Assembly (NCBI GenBank): GCA_964492105.1
Contig: CAZBJB010000006.1
Coordinates: 1-37,616 of the forward strand
DNA from: JAUZQZ01 sp964492105
GTDB taxonomy: Bacteria > Pseudomonadota > Zetaproteobacteria > Mariprofundales > Mariprofundaceae
DNA: 37,616 nt
Reading direction: 5' to 3'
A program made the position numbers and the translations under genes. Below are positions 24,368-33,620 of this stretch, piece after piece (positions within the stretch are counted from its first letter, which is position 1; each line of letters starts with the position of its first letter). The notes under the pieces are model-generated. The model was not told the origin of the DNA. It did not search any database and was given only the letters and a program-made list of their open reading frames with translations.

Positions 24368-25795
24368 TTACTCCTTCACCCGTGCGAGCTTCGGGATCTG
24401 ACCCCGTTGCTTGTTGTTTCGACGTAATTCCCTGCCCAGCGTGCCGATGGATCCCGCCCCCAACAACAGGACTGTCCTGCCTGCCGCCAGCGCGTCACTG
24501 GCAATATGCCGCGCTTCATCGAGTTCCGCGCAGCAACGCACGTTGCGATGGCCGCGTTTTTTCATGCCGGCAGCCATGACTTCGTGACTGATGCCCTCAA
24601 TCACGGGTTCGCTTGCGGCATAGATCGGCAACAGCACCACCTCGGCTGCTACATCAAATGCCCCCAGGAACTCATCCATTAAATCGCGGCTTCGGGTATA
24701 ACGATGTGGCTGGAACAGCACCATGAGTGGTGCATCCGGCCAGCATGCGCGCGCTGTCGCCAGTGTCACCATAATTTCACGGGGATGATGCGCATAGTCA
24801 TCCACCAGCATGCCCCGGGTCACGGGTGTACACTGGAAGCGCCTCTGGATACCTTCAAAGGATTGCAACGATCGGCGGATTGTCTCCGCATCCACATCCA
24901 GTTCCAGCAGCACGGCCATCGCCGCCAGCGCATTTTCGACATTATGCATACCCGGCATGGGCAAAAAAAAGTCCCCCAGCGTTTTGCCATTCGTCAGGCC
25001 AACGCTGATATGTTGTCCCGTTCGTCCCTGTCGCGTATCCTGTTCCCGCCGGACTCCCAACACGTGAACATCGGCTTGCGGGCTGCGTCCATAGGTAATC
25101 ACGGGCTTGTGTAACGTATCACGCAGCAGAACCACATTCGGATGTTCATGGTGTAATACCGCACGCCCATAGAAGGGGACACTGGCGGTAAATTGCCGAA
25201 AGGCATTCATCAGGTGTGCGAAATCGCCATAATGATCGAGATGTTCGGGATCTATATTGCTAACGACGGCAATGGTCGGCGCGAGAAGCAGAAATGAACC
25301 GTCACTTTCATCCGCCTCAGCCAGCAGCCATGGGCTATCGCCGAGCCGGGCATTGCCGCCACCGGCGATTAAGCGACCGCCGATCACGTATGTCGGATCC
25401 AGTCCAGCGGTTTCCATGCCATGTGCAATCAGCGATGTAATGGTGGTCTTGCCATGACTGCCGGCCACGGCGATGCCCTGCTTCATACGCATCAGTTCCG
25501 CCAGCATTTCAGCGCGGGGAATCACCGGGATCCCGCGCTCGCTCGCCTCCACCCATTCGGGATTATCGCCGGACACGGCGGAGGATACGACCACCACTTG
25601 AGCCTGCCCCAGTTGACCGGCCTGATGGCCGATAAACACGTGGATTCCGAATGAACGCAAGCGCTTGACATTGATGCTGTCAACCGTATCCGAGCCTTGC
25701 ACGGAAAAACCCTGATTATGTAGCAACTCAGCGATGCCACTCATGCCGATACCGCCGATGCCGGTGAAGTGTATGCGTTGCACCCAGCGTTTCAT
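24368..25795 (-). CDS. murC: UDP-N-acetylmuramate--L-alanine ligase
   Basis: MurC adds L-Ala to UDP-MurNAc. From the ATG at 25795 the 475-aa product has HFTGIGGIGMSGIAELL, the P-loop AGSHGKTTITSL (111-122), ADESDGSFL, SNIDPEHLDHYG, and VDDYAHHPREI in the C-terminal domain. I chose 25795 because homologues start just before xRIHFxGIGG. In-frame ATG and GTG codons upstream (to 25855) exist but have no better ribosome site. The chosen ATG overlaps the stop of a 44-codon ORF by 4 bp. Confidence 0.95.
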   Translation of the reverse strand: MKRWVQRIHFTGIGGIGMSGIAELLHNQGFSVQGSDTVDSINVKRLRSFGIHVFIGHQAGQLGQAQVVVVSSAVSGDNPEWVEASERGIPVIPRAEMLAELMRMKQGIAVAGSHGKTTITSLIAHGMETAGLDPTYVIGGRLIAGGGNARLGDSPWLLAEADESDGSFLLLAPTIAVVSNIDPEHLDHYGDFAHLMNAFRQFTASVPFYGRAVLHHEHPNVVLLRDTLHKPVITYGRSPQADVHVLGVRREQDTRQGRTGQHISVGLTNGKTLGDFFLPMPGMHNVENALAAMAVLLELDVDAETIRRSLQSFEGIQRRFQCTPVTRGMLVDDYAHHPREIMVTLATARACWPDAPLMVLFQPHRYTRSRDLMDEFLGAFDVAAEVVLLPIYAASEPVIEGISHEVMAAGMKKRGHRNVRCCAELDEARHIASDALAAGRTVLLLGAGSIGTLGRELRRNNKQRGQIPKLARVKE

Positions 25796-25926
25796 GTCCT
25801 GACGTCCGAAGACATGCCGATCCATCCATGGTGGGCTACCTTGTGTCTGAAACACCCCGTATCGGCGTCGCGGATCTCGCCAACAAATCTGCTATTGGCG
25901 GCAATCAGCGCCTTGATCCGCACCAT
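25792..25926 (-). CDS. 44-aa small ORF between murG and murC (uncertain)
   Basis: An ATG at 25926, 5 bp after the murG stop, opens a frame starting MVRIKALIAANSRFVGEI. It ends in a TGA overlapping the murC ATG (ATGA). The tight fit on both sides mimics the spacing of the real dcw genes. I know of no small gene at this place in other dcw clusters, and the ribosome site is poor. It could be an unrecognised small protein, a coupling device for murC, or chance. Confidence 0.3.
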   Translation of the reverse strand: MVRIKALIAANSRFVGEIRDADTGCFRHKVAHHGWIGMSSDVRT

Positions 25927-25931
25927 GTCAG

Positions 25932-27053
25932 TCAGCATTGCCCCAGCCACGTTCCCAGCATGCCAAGCAGCTTTTCCTCGCCCCGTTCGGGAACGGATTT
26001 CACCGCAGCTTCACTCATGGATTTTAATCGTTTGGCATCAAACAGGATGTGTTCAATCTCACTCGCCAATATCTTCGCATCGCCCGTTTTCTGATCGATG
26101 ATGATGGCCGCGCCACGGGACACCAGCGTGCGGGCATTGTAATACTGGTGATCATTCGCGGCATGCGGTAGCGGTACGAAGATAGCAGGCATTCCCACTA
26201 CGGCAGCCTCGGCAACGCTCATGGCGCCTGCGCGGGTCAGCATCAGATCGCCTTTAACGTATAATCCGGGCATATCACGGCAGAAGCCAAGCACCTCCGC
26301 ATCAATTCCGGCATCCCGGTAGGCTCTTGCGAGCATGGGCTTCCTGCCGGACCCATCTCCCGCCACATGCGTAACCGTAAAACTGTACCCCGCGCACTTC
26401 AGTAGCCGACAGGCTGGCGGCACTGTTTCATTCAGGAATTGCGCTCCCTGTGAACCACCCAGAACAATCAATCTCGGCGGTACGTGGGGTTGCCAGCGGA
26501 TATGCCGAATGGCTGGTGGCACAAGATTGCCGATATGCACGCATTTACGTTGTGGCAGGCCTTCCGCGGCCTCCGTAAAACCCACAAGAATACCCTTACA
26601 AAAGCGGGCCAGTTTACGGTTAACCAACCCCGGAACGGCATTCTGCTCGTACAGTACGACGGGAATGCGGTACAGAATCGCCGCCACGACACCCGCTGCG
26701 CTGGCATAACCGCCCACACCTACCAGCAGCCGCGGACGCACGGCTCGCCAATCGCTCCAGATACGCAAAATAGCCCGTGGAAGTTCCCATGCAAATACGC
26801 GCAACCGTTGCATGAACCCCGCACCCTGTATGCTATGAATGGTTAGAAAAAGTGCCTGTTCACCACGCGCCGGTAACAATTCAGATTCCAACCCGCGCTC
26901 GGCGCCAATAAATGACACCTGCAAATGCGGCCAATGCCGTCGGACAATATCGGCCAACGCCAGCGCCGGGAACACATGCCCGCCCGTGCCTCCGCCGGCA
27001 ATACATAAAGAACAAGCGGGATCATGTTCTGATTTGCGTACCCTCTGTTTCAT
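25932..27053 (-). CDS. murG: UDP-GlcNAc--lipid I GlcNAc transferase
   Basis: MurG adds GlcNAc to lipid I to give lipid II at the inner membrane face. The product has IAGGGTGGHVFPALALAD near the N-terminus, LLVGVGGYASAAGVVAAIL, LYEQNAVPGLVNR, VLGGSQGAQFLNE, and the C-terminal DLMLTRAGAMSVAEAAVVGMPAIFVPLPHAANDHQ donor-binding region. From the ATG at 27053 it is 373 aa. A GTG at 27131 overlaps the ftsW stop by 4 bp and would add 26 residues of uncharacteristic sequence, so I prefer the internal ATG, but the GTG is possible. Confidence 0.95.
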   Translation of the reverse strand: MKQRVRKSEHDPACSLCIAGGGTGGHVFPALALADIVRRHWPHLQVSFIGAERGLESELLPARGEQALFLTIHSIQGAGFMQRLRVFAWELPRAILRIWSDWRAVRPRLLVGVGGYASAAGVVAAILYRIPVVLYEQNAVPGLVNRKLARFCKGILVGFTEAAEGLPQRKCVHIGNLVPPAIRHIRWQPHVPPRLIVLGGSQGAQFLNETVPPACRLLKCAGYSFTVTHVAGDGSGRKPMLARAYRDAGIDAEVLGFCRDMPGLYVKGDLMLTRAGAMSVAEAAVVGMPAIFVPLPHAANDHQYYNARTLVSRGAAIIIDQKTGDAKILASEIEHILFDAKRLKSMSEAAVKSVPERGEEKLLGMLGTWLGQC

Positions 27054-27127
27054 ATTCTGTCGGCCCGTTCGCGAATCGGGGCATGGCCCCGCTTGTGCCG
27101 GGGATGAGAAAAAAGACGGTACGCAAA

Positions 27128-28297
27128 TCACGATCTGACTCCGTTTTTTCGCACATTTTCAGGAAGATGGCGCTGAACGGAAAAAATCAGACCCAGCAAT
27201 ATGCAGGTTCCAAGCAGGGCGCTGCCGCCATAAGACAGCAATGGCATCGGCATACCCTTGGTGGGCATGATGCCCATGGCCGCACCCATGTTAATCAGAA
27301 ACGTGACGGCCAGAAGGGTCACTGATCCCAGCACCAGCATGCGTTGATATATATCCTTGACATGACGCGCCAGCCGCATGCCACGCCACAGGATGATGCC
27401 GAACAGGAGAATCAGGGAAAGTGTTCCAATGAGACCGAATTCTTCAGCCAGCACCGCGGTAATAAAATCAGTAAATGGCTCAGGCAGATAGAAGAGCTTT
27501 TGCACGCCCTGACCAAGGCCCACGCCATGCAGCCCGCCCGCGCCAAAGGCAATCATGGATTGTACAAGCTGGTAACCGCTGCCAAGCGGATCAGCCCATG
27601 GATCCACGAAACTAAGCAAACGCCGGATGCGATAGGGTTCGGCCAGCAGGATCACCACTCCGACAGGAACGATACTGATAAACAAGAGCATGATATGCCG
27701 TATCGGTACGCCACCCGCAAACCACATGCACAGGCATAGCGCCACCAGTAACACTGCATTGCCAAAATCCGGCTGCAACAACAACAACGGCACGGAGACA
27801 AGCAGAACCACCAGCATAGGTGCCAGGCCGGTAGAAAAATACTTCAACCGATCAGGAAAGCAGCCCATGTAGTAAGCCATATAAATAACCAGAACGGGCT
27901 TAAGTAGTTCCACCGGCTGCAGCGTCAGACCAAACAGGGAAAACCAACGCCTTGCGCCGTTGATGTCCTTACCGATTCCAGGCACTAAAACCATCACCAT
28001 CAGCAACAAAATAAATCCCAGCAAGGGCAAAATGGCCGTTCTCCACCAATCCACATCAATGCGTGACATCCACCACATCAACGCAAGACCCAGCGGCATA
28101 TAGATCAGCCAGTGGCCGATGATCCGGTAGGCATCGCCATAACGCACTTCGGATATACTCATGCTGGCGCTGGCTACCATGACCAGACTTGCGACAGCCA
28201 ACAGCAGTACGCTCGCGGTCATCACGGGATCAGCAGGCGCCAAGGGTTTCGTACATAACGATCCGGATGCTTTGGGAGCAGGGGTCGTTACGATCAT
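27128..28297 (-). CDS. ftsW: septal peptidoglycan polymerase FtsW
   Basis: FtsW is the SEDS-family glycosyltransferase that polymerises lipid II with FtsI at the septum. The 389-aa product is very hydrophobic, with about ten membrane helices. It has the SEDS motifs GIGKDINGARRWFSLFGLTLQPVELLK, GYQLVQSMIAFGAGGLHGVGLG and YLPEPFTDFITAVLAEEFGLIG, whose aspartate is the catalytic candidate. The ending MPTKGMPMPLLSYGGSALL is also typical. It overlaps murD by 4 bp at its start. Confidence 0.96.
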   Translation of the reverse strand: MIVTTPAPKASGSLCTKPLAPADPVMTASVLLLAVASLVMVASASMSISEVRYGDAYRIIGHWLIYMPLGLALMWWMSRIDVDWWRTAILPLLGFILLLMVMVLVPGIGKDINGARRWFSLFGLTLQPVELLKPVLVIYMAYYMGCFPDRLKYFSTGLAPMLVVLLVSVPLLLLQPDFGNAVLLVALCLCMWFAGGVPIRHIMLLFISIVPVGVVILLAEPYRIRRLLSFVDPWADPLGSGYQLVQSMIAFGAGGLHGVGLGQGVQKLFYLPEPFTDFITAVLAEEFGLIGTLSLILLFGIILWRGMRLARHVKDIYQRMLVLGSVTLLAVTFLINMGAAMGIMPTKGMPMPLLSYGGSALLGTCILLGLIFSVQRHLPENVRKNGVRS

Positions 28298-29646
28298 GCC
28301 TTCTCCAACCCGGTCACAGCCTCGGCAAACTTCTCTCCACGTTCCACGTAGTCCCTGAACTGATCCTGACTGGCTGCGGCTGGCGCCAGCAATACAGGGA
28401 GTAACAATTTGTCTTCCGCGGCCAGCGCCACTGCTTGTTGCATGCCACGGGCAACCTTATATGGAACGCCCGCCTTTTTGAGCATTTCCCTGTATGGCTT
28501 CGTCTGCTTGCCAATGATGTAAGCGGAGGCCGCATGTACCTTCACCATGTCAGTCAGCGGTGCCATATCCAGCCCCTTGGTCAGGCCGCCACAAATCCAT
28601 ATGACGTGTTCAAAGGAAGCGAGTGCTGCCCCGGCGGCATCCGGATTGGTCGCTTTGGAATCATCATACCATGCCTTGCCAAGACGATGGCCGATATACT
28701 GCAGGCGATGGTTAAGGCCACGAAACATGGTCAGGGCTTCAGTAATAACATTGGCTGAAACACCGGAATCCGCCGCCACCTGGGCAGCAACCGCCAGATT
28801 CAATTGCTGATGCGTGCCACGTACTCGTAAACATGCAAGAGGAATTTCCCGGTGCGTATTCGCCTCCGTCCAGAACAGCGCTCCCCCGTCCTCGCCGGAC
28901 AATAATCCCGCATCGGCTTTCGACCCGTACGCCGTCGCGCCAAAGCGCCGCACCCGCACGCCATGTTTGGCCAGCCTTCCGGCCAGGCCGTTCCAGTGTC
29001 CATCCAGCGGCAACATGGCCATATCGCCATCACCCTGCTGTTCAAACAGCCGCAATTTAGCGGCTTCATAGCTGTGAAAATCGTCATGCATATCCGCATG
29101 ATCCGGCTGAACATTCAGCAATACCGCCCACTTCGGATGAATGCCCTGGCAACGCTCCAGTTGGAAACTGGACAGTTCAAGCACCGCTCGCATCGGGCTT
29201 GCGCCGCCATGTAACATATCAAGCATCGGCATGCCGATATTGCCACCCACCACGGCGCCTCCATGCAGAACTTCCAGCATCAAACCCAGCAAATGTACGA
29301 CGGTACTCTTCCCGTTGGTGCCTGTTACGGCGATCAGAATACCGGAAAAATGATCATTGAACAGACCGATATCACCCATCACCCGCGCACCCTGATCCCG
29401 CGCATACACCAGCGCCGGATGCCGCCAGTCCACACCCGGGCTGACAATCACCCGCGCATAGCCCCGCAAATTCATGGGACGAAGCGTTCCGGTATGCAGC
29501 GTGGCATGAACATTATCCGGCAGCCGTTTGAGTTGTTCATCAAAGGTGTCACAGACAACGCCGGCCTGCTCCAGGAACCGCACCACGGAGCATCCTGTCC
29601 GGCCCATGCCGATCACGGCAGTCTCCGGATGATCCCTGCTTCTCAT
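28294..29646 (-). CDS. murD: UDP-MurNAc-L-alanine--D-glutamate ligase
   Basis: MurD adds D-Glu. The 450-aa product from the ATG at 29646 has the N-terminal AVIGMGRTGCSVVRFL, the P-loop AVTGTNGKSTVVHLLG, VLELSSFQLE, LLNVQPDHADMH, the GLNHRLQ motif and WYDDSKATNPDA in the C-terminal region. The start overlaps the mraY stop by 4 bp (ATGA). The frame is open farther upstream (to 29730) but only over mraY sequence. Confidence 0.96.
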   Translation of the reverse strand: MRSRDHPETAVIGMGRTGCSVVRFLEQAGVVCDTFDEQLKRLPDNVHATLHTGTLRPMNLRGYARVIVSPGVDWRHPALVYARDQGARVMGDIGLFNDHFSGILIAVTGTNGKSTVVHLLGLMLEVLHGGAVVGGNIGMPMLDMLHGGASPMRAVLELSSFQLERCQGIHPKWAVLLNVQPDHADMHDDFHSYEAAKLRLFEQQGDGDMAMLPLDGHWNGLAGRLAKHGVRVRRFGATAYGSKADAGLLSGEDGGALFWTEANTHREIPLACLRVRGTHQQLNLAVAAQVAADSGVSANVITEALTMFRGLNHRLQYIGHRLGKAWYDDSKATNPDAAGAALASFEHVIWICGGLTKGLDMAPLTDMVKVHAASAYIIGKQTKPYREMLKKAGVPYKVARGMQQAVALAAEDKLLLPVLLAPAAASQDQFRDYVERGEKFAEAVTGLEKA

Positions 29647-30713
29647 CGCATCTTCAACGTAGAAAGCGCAACCAGCGCCAGAACTAGGGAAATGATCCAG
29701 AACCGGACAATCACCTTGGGTTCCGCCCACCCCTTGAGTTCAAAGTGGTGATGAATCGGGGCCATGCGGAAGACACGCCTTCCCGTCAGCTTAAATGAAA
29801 CAACCTGTACCATGACGCTCACCGCCTCCAGCACAAACAGTCCACCGGCAATAGCCAGCAGCAGTTGCTGATGTACGGCGCTGGCCACAAAGCCGAGCGC
29901 ACCGCCCAGTGCCAGCGCACCTACATCGCCCATAAACACTTGGGCCGGATACGTGTTAAACCAGAGAAATCCCAGGCAGGCACCTACCATCGCCCCACAA
30001 AAGACGGTCAATTCACCTGCGCCAACTACATGTGGTATGAGCAAATATTCAGAAAATTCGGCATGTCCGGAGAGATATACCACCACGGCCAGTGCTGTCG
30101 CTACCATGAATGTCGGCGCGACAGCCAGTCCATCCAGCCCGTCCGTCAGATTGACGGCATTGGAACTTCCCACCAGCACCAATACCACGAAGGGAACATA
30201 CCATAAGCCCATATTCCATTCTTCCTTGAAGAAGGGGATATCCACAATCGGCTGTGTCAAGTGCAGCAACCCCAACGCTACCAGGGTTCCAAACACCGTC
30301 TGTAACATCAGTTTCCATCGACCCGGCAATCCTTTGGGATCGCCCCGAACGATCTTCAGATAATCGTCATACCATCCAATGGCGCCGTAGCCCGTGGTAA
30401 GCAACAGGGCGAGCCACACGAAAGCATTGGTCAAATCAGCCCACAGCAGTGTGGATACAGCCAGGACGAACAGGATAAGCACGCCACCCATGGTCGGCGT
30501 GCCTGCTTTACTGAGATGGGTGGCGGGGCCATCATGACGAATAGGCTGCCCCGTTGCCTGATACGATTTTAATCTGCGGATAAAAGAGGGGCCCATCACC
30601 CAGCTCAGCAACAATGCGGTAATCAACGCATAGACGGTGCGAAAGGTAATGTACTGAAACAGGTTGAAGAACGTATACCGGTCCGCCAGTGGATAAAGCA
30701 GATTATACAGCAT
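29643..30713 (-). CDS. mraY: phospho-N-acetylmuramoyl-pentapeptide transferase
   Basis: MraY makes lipid I from UDP-MurNAc-pentapeptide and undecaprenyl phosphate. The 356-aa, ten-helix protein aligns with E. coli MraY along its whole length: YQATGQPIRHDGPATHLSKA then GTPTMGGVLIL, the aspartate pair in GWYDDYLKIV, NAVNLTDGLDGLA, NTYPAQVFMGDVGALALGG, and FRMAPIHHHFELKGW near the end. The ATG at 30713 lies 11 bp inside the end of murF; it is the family start (MLxxLL...). Confidence 0.98.
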   Translation of the reverse strand: MLYNLLYPLADRYTFFNLFQYITFRTVYALITALLLSWVMGPSFIRRLKSYQATGQPIRHDGPATHLSKAGTPTMGGVLILFVLAVSTLLWADLTNAFVWLALLLTTGYGAIGWYDDYLKIVRGDPKGLPGRWKLMLQTVFGTLVALGLLHLTQPIVDIPFFKEEWNMGLWYVPFVVLVLVGSSNAVNLTDGLDGLAVAPTFMVATALAVVVYLSGHAEFSEYLLIPHVVGAGELTVFCGAMVGACLGFLWFNTYPAQVFMGDVGALALGGALGFVASAVHQQLLLAIAGGLFVLEAVSVMVQVVSFKLTGRRVFRMAPIHHHFELKGWAEPKVIVRFWIISLVLALVALSTLKMR

Positions 30714-32103
30714 CGGCTTTCTCCTCCCTTTTTCGTTCCTCCCGTTTCTCCCCGTCCATTGGCGCCTCGGCACCATGATGTGTCAGCACACCCACCACCT
30801 TCTCCAGGCCCATGCAGCGGCTGCCCTTGACCAGCACCACATCACCCGCGTGCAGATTCAACGTTTTCACTGTCCGTATCGCCGCATCAACATCCGGAAC
30901 CCATTCCGCGGCACTGCATCCTCCGGCAAGCACTTCCATCTGTCCGCCCACCAGAACGAGTCCATCCATCCCGGAAATATCCAGCGCAGCATGCAGGGAA
31001 CGCGATGCCATGCCCAACTCCGCCATGTCGCCGAGGACGGCAAAGTGGCGTCCCGGCATCTGTCTGACGGTATCAAGGGCCGCAGTTACGGAAACCGGAT
31101 TGGCATTATAGGCATCATGGATGATGATCGATGCATGGATACCTGGCAGCGGTTGCATACGCCCGGATACTGCCTGCCAGCCAGCCAGTGCATCCGCAAT
31201 CTCACTTGTCTTCCTGTTCGTCAGATGGCGTATGACGGTGGCGGCTAGCGCCATATCCGCCGCCCAGTGGCATGCGGGTATGGCAAGTTCAACCGTTGCT
31301 GTTTCGTCTCCGCACCGCAACAGACAGCGGCCCTCCTGAATCCGTCCATGCACCACGGAAGCATCCGCGGCTTCATCCACGTCTATACAAGCCATACCGG
31401 AAGATAAGCGATCTCGCATCATGGCGGATACGCCAGCCCCCAACACCGCGCACCCGTCTTCCGTAAGGTATTGCAATAATAAGCCTTTTTCATGTGCCAC
31501 ACCGCGCACATCACCCAGACCTTCCGCATGGGTCGGAGCAAGACCGGTAATCAGCGCAATATCCGGCTGAACGATCCGGGCCAGCCTCTGCATTGCACCC
31601 ATCTCACTGATTCCGCATTCGACCAGCGCCACATCGGCGTCTTTTCCCGTGCCCAGAATGGTTTGTGGCACACCGATAAGATTATTGTTATTTGCGTTTG
31701 TTGCCGCTACATTCAGTCCCAGGCGCCTTAAACCGTGTTCCAGCATCGATCTCACCGTGGTTTTGCCGTAGGAACCCGTAATCGCCACCACCGTGGCAGA
31801 CAACTGCTGTCTCCATGCGCCGGCAATATCACCCAGTGCATCCAGCGTGTTGTTGACCTCAAGCCGTGGGCATGGCATGGAATGCCATAATCCCCCCGCC
31901 TCTCCGATCACAGCGGACGCACCGCGCTTCACGGCCTCGCCGGCAAACCGGTGACCATCAAATATGGGGCCTCGAAGCGCCAGAAAGGCTTCGCCTTTCT
32001 TTAAGGTTCGCGTATCCGTGCTCAGGCCCGACACCCCGGAGGGCGGCGTACCATACCATGTCCCCCGCGTACGTATCTGCAATTCCCGGTATGTCATGCG
32101 CAT
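30703..32103 (-). CDS. murF: UDP-MurNAc-tripeptide--D-alanyl-D-alanine ligase
   Basis: MurF adds D-Ala-D-Ala, completing the pentapeptide. The 466-aa product has the N-terminal substrate domain (GVSGLSTDTRTLKKGEAFLALRG), the P-loop ITGSYGKTTVRSML, TNANNNNLIGVPQTIL, the VECGISEMGAM segment, and HDAYNANPVSVTAALDTV in the C-terminal domain. The lysine-rich tail (GEKREERKREEKADA) is longer and more charged than usual. It overlaps murE by 10 bp and mraY by 11 bp. Confidence 0.96.
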   Translation of the reverse strand: MRMTYRELQIRTRGTWYGTPPSGVSGLSTDTRTLKKGEAFLALRGPIFDGHRFAGEAVKRGASAVIGEAGGLWHSMPCPRLEVNNTLDALGDIAGAWRQQLSATVVAITGSYGKTTVRSMLEHGLRRLGLNVAATNANNNNLIGVPQTILGTGKDADVALVECGISEMGAMQRLARIVQPDIALITGLAPTHAEGLGDVRGVAHEKGLLLQYLTEDGCAVLGAGVSAMMRDRLSSGMACIDVDEAADASVVHGRIQEGRCLLRCGDETATVELAIPACHWAADMALAATVIRHLTNRKTSEIADALAGWQAVSGRMQPLPGIHASIIIHDAYNANPVSVTAALDTVRQMPGRHFAVLGDMAELGMASRSLHAALDISGMDGLVLVGGQMEVLAGGCSAAEWVPDVDAAIRTVKTLNLHAGDVVLVKGSRCMGLEKVVGVLTHHGAEAPMDGEKREERKREEKADAV

Positions 32104-33620
32104 GTCTTGAATTCCGTCACGTCAGACTTTTTTCGCAAGGCCTCTACGGCGATGTTCGTATCGCTCCACGCTCGCCGCTCACCCTCGATTTCCATATAGG
32201 CCTCATGCCCCTTTCCCGCAATTACCAGCAGATCACCACCTTGCAGTGCATGAACAGCGTCGGAAATAGCGTGTTCGCGATGCAACTGCAGATTCACTCT
32301 GGCAGGATACGGGCGTGGAATGCCTTGTACGATTTCAGAGGCGATGACTGCCGGTAATTCACCCCTTGGATTATCGGTCGTCACCCACACAACATCCGCG
32401 AGGCGTGTTGCAATCTCCCCCATCTGTGGCCGCTTTTCCCGATCCCTCTCACCACCACAACCAAACACCACGATCAGCCTTGCCCGCGTCAGTTTACGGG
32501 CAGCGCGGAGACAGGATTCAAGTGCTTCCGGCGTGTGCGCATAATCCACAAATACTTGCCAGCGTCCGATATTCATTGGCTGCATCCGCCCGGGCGGTGC
32601 GCTGATGCCGGAAAGGAGTTCAGGAAGATCCCTTAACCGCGCATACTTCTCCGTGAGCAAGACCAGCGCGACTGCGGCAAGATTCTCGGCATGAAATTCT
32701 CCCGGAGGGATATCCTCGATACAGACTTCGCCCACCTCGCCTTCCCTGAAATACCTGAGCCGAAGCATGCCGGGAAGTTCCTGTTCCCAACCCAGCATCA
32801 GCCCCTCACGATACAGGCCATGACCATATCTCAAAGCCGATAATGACGTGCGGCGATGGATCTCCTCGTCATCCGCATTGCAAATCACCGATCCACCATC
32901 TTCCCCTATCTGATGAACGAAACCCTGTTTGACGCCTGCATAGGCTTCAAAGCCGCCATGCACCTGCAGATGATCATGTCCCAGATTGGTCCAGACCGCC
33001 GTGTGGAACGGGATACCGGCGATGCGCTGCTGGGCAATCCCGTGCGAAGAGGCTTCGCACATGATTACCGGTACCTTTGCATCCTGTGCTGCGGCCAGAA
33101 GTCGGTGTAACGTCAGCATGGAAGGCGTCGTATTTCCAATGTCTAGAATATCACCGGAATCCCTGATCCAGCCCAGTGTACCCACGGCCCATACGCTTCC
33201 AGAGCGGAGGGAGATGGCCTCGCGCAGCATCCATGCCACGCTTGTTTTTCCATCGGTTCCGGTGATGCCAATCATATGCACCGGTGTTTGTTCCGTACCA
33301 AACCAGCGGCGCAGCAGTCGGCCAGCTGTCACCATATCCGGCAATGCCAGGTGGGGCAGGTTGACCTCAAGCGTCTGTCTTCCTACGGAGATCACCGCCA
33401 GGGCGCCCGCATCCTCCGCCCGATGAATAAATATTTCCGTCTCATCACCGGTTCCGGGCAGGCACAGGAACGCATCTCCGGGCTGAATGCGGCGTGAGTC
33501 ATCACATAGTCCGCCTACTTCCGCATCACCGTGCAACCACGTCCGGTGCTCCGCCAGATCGCTCAGGGATCGGATGGAACGCCTGGTGAGTTCAACCAGC
33601 CTCATCCGTGCTTCATTCAT
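32094..33620 (-). CDS. murE: UDP-MurNAc-tripeptide synthetase, meso-diaminopimelate-adding
   Basis: MurE adds the third stem residue. The 508-aa product has GLCDDSRRIQPGDAFLCLPG, the P-loop GITGTDGKTSVAWML, EASSHGIAQQRIAG, NLGHDHLQVHG and VDYAHTPEALESCL. The DNPR motif in VTTDNPRGE selects meso-diaminopimelate over lysine, as expected for a Gram-negative. The closing GKGHE is present. Its ATG overlaps the ftsI stop by 8 bp. Confidence 0.97.
   Translation of the reverse strand: MNEARMRLVELTRRSIRSLSDLAEHRTWLHGDAEVGGLCDDSRRIQPGDAFLCLPGTGDETEIFIHRAEDAGALAVISVGRQTLEVNLPHLALPDMVTAGRLLRRWFGTEQTPVHMIGITGTDGKTSVAWMLREAISLRSGSVWAVGTLGWIRDSGDILDIGNTTPSMLTLHRLLAAAQDAKVPVIMCEASSHGIAQQRIAGIPFHTAVWTNLGHDHLQVHGGFEAYAGVKQGFVHQIGEDGGSVICNADDEEIHRRTSLSALRYGHGLYREGLMLGWEQELPGMLRLRYFREGEVGEVCIEDIPPGEFHAENLAAVALVLLTEKYARLRDLPELLSGISAPPGRMQPMNIGRWQVFVDYAHTPEALESCLRAARKLTRARLIVVFGCGGERDREKRPQMGEIATRLADVVWVTTDNPRGELPAVIASEIVQGIPRPYPARVNLQLHREHAISDAVHALQGGDLLVIAGKGHEAYMEIEGERRAWSDTNIAVEALRKKSDVTEFKTCA

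Noticed and set aside
27054..27131. GTG start for murG overlapping ftsW
   Set aside because: The 26 extra residues look like non-coding sequence and precede the usual start; left as an alternative only.
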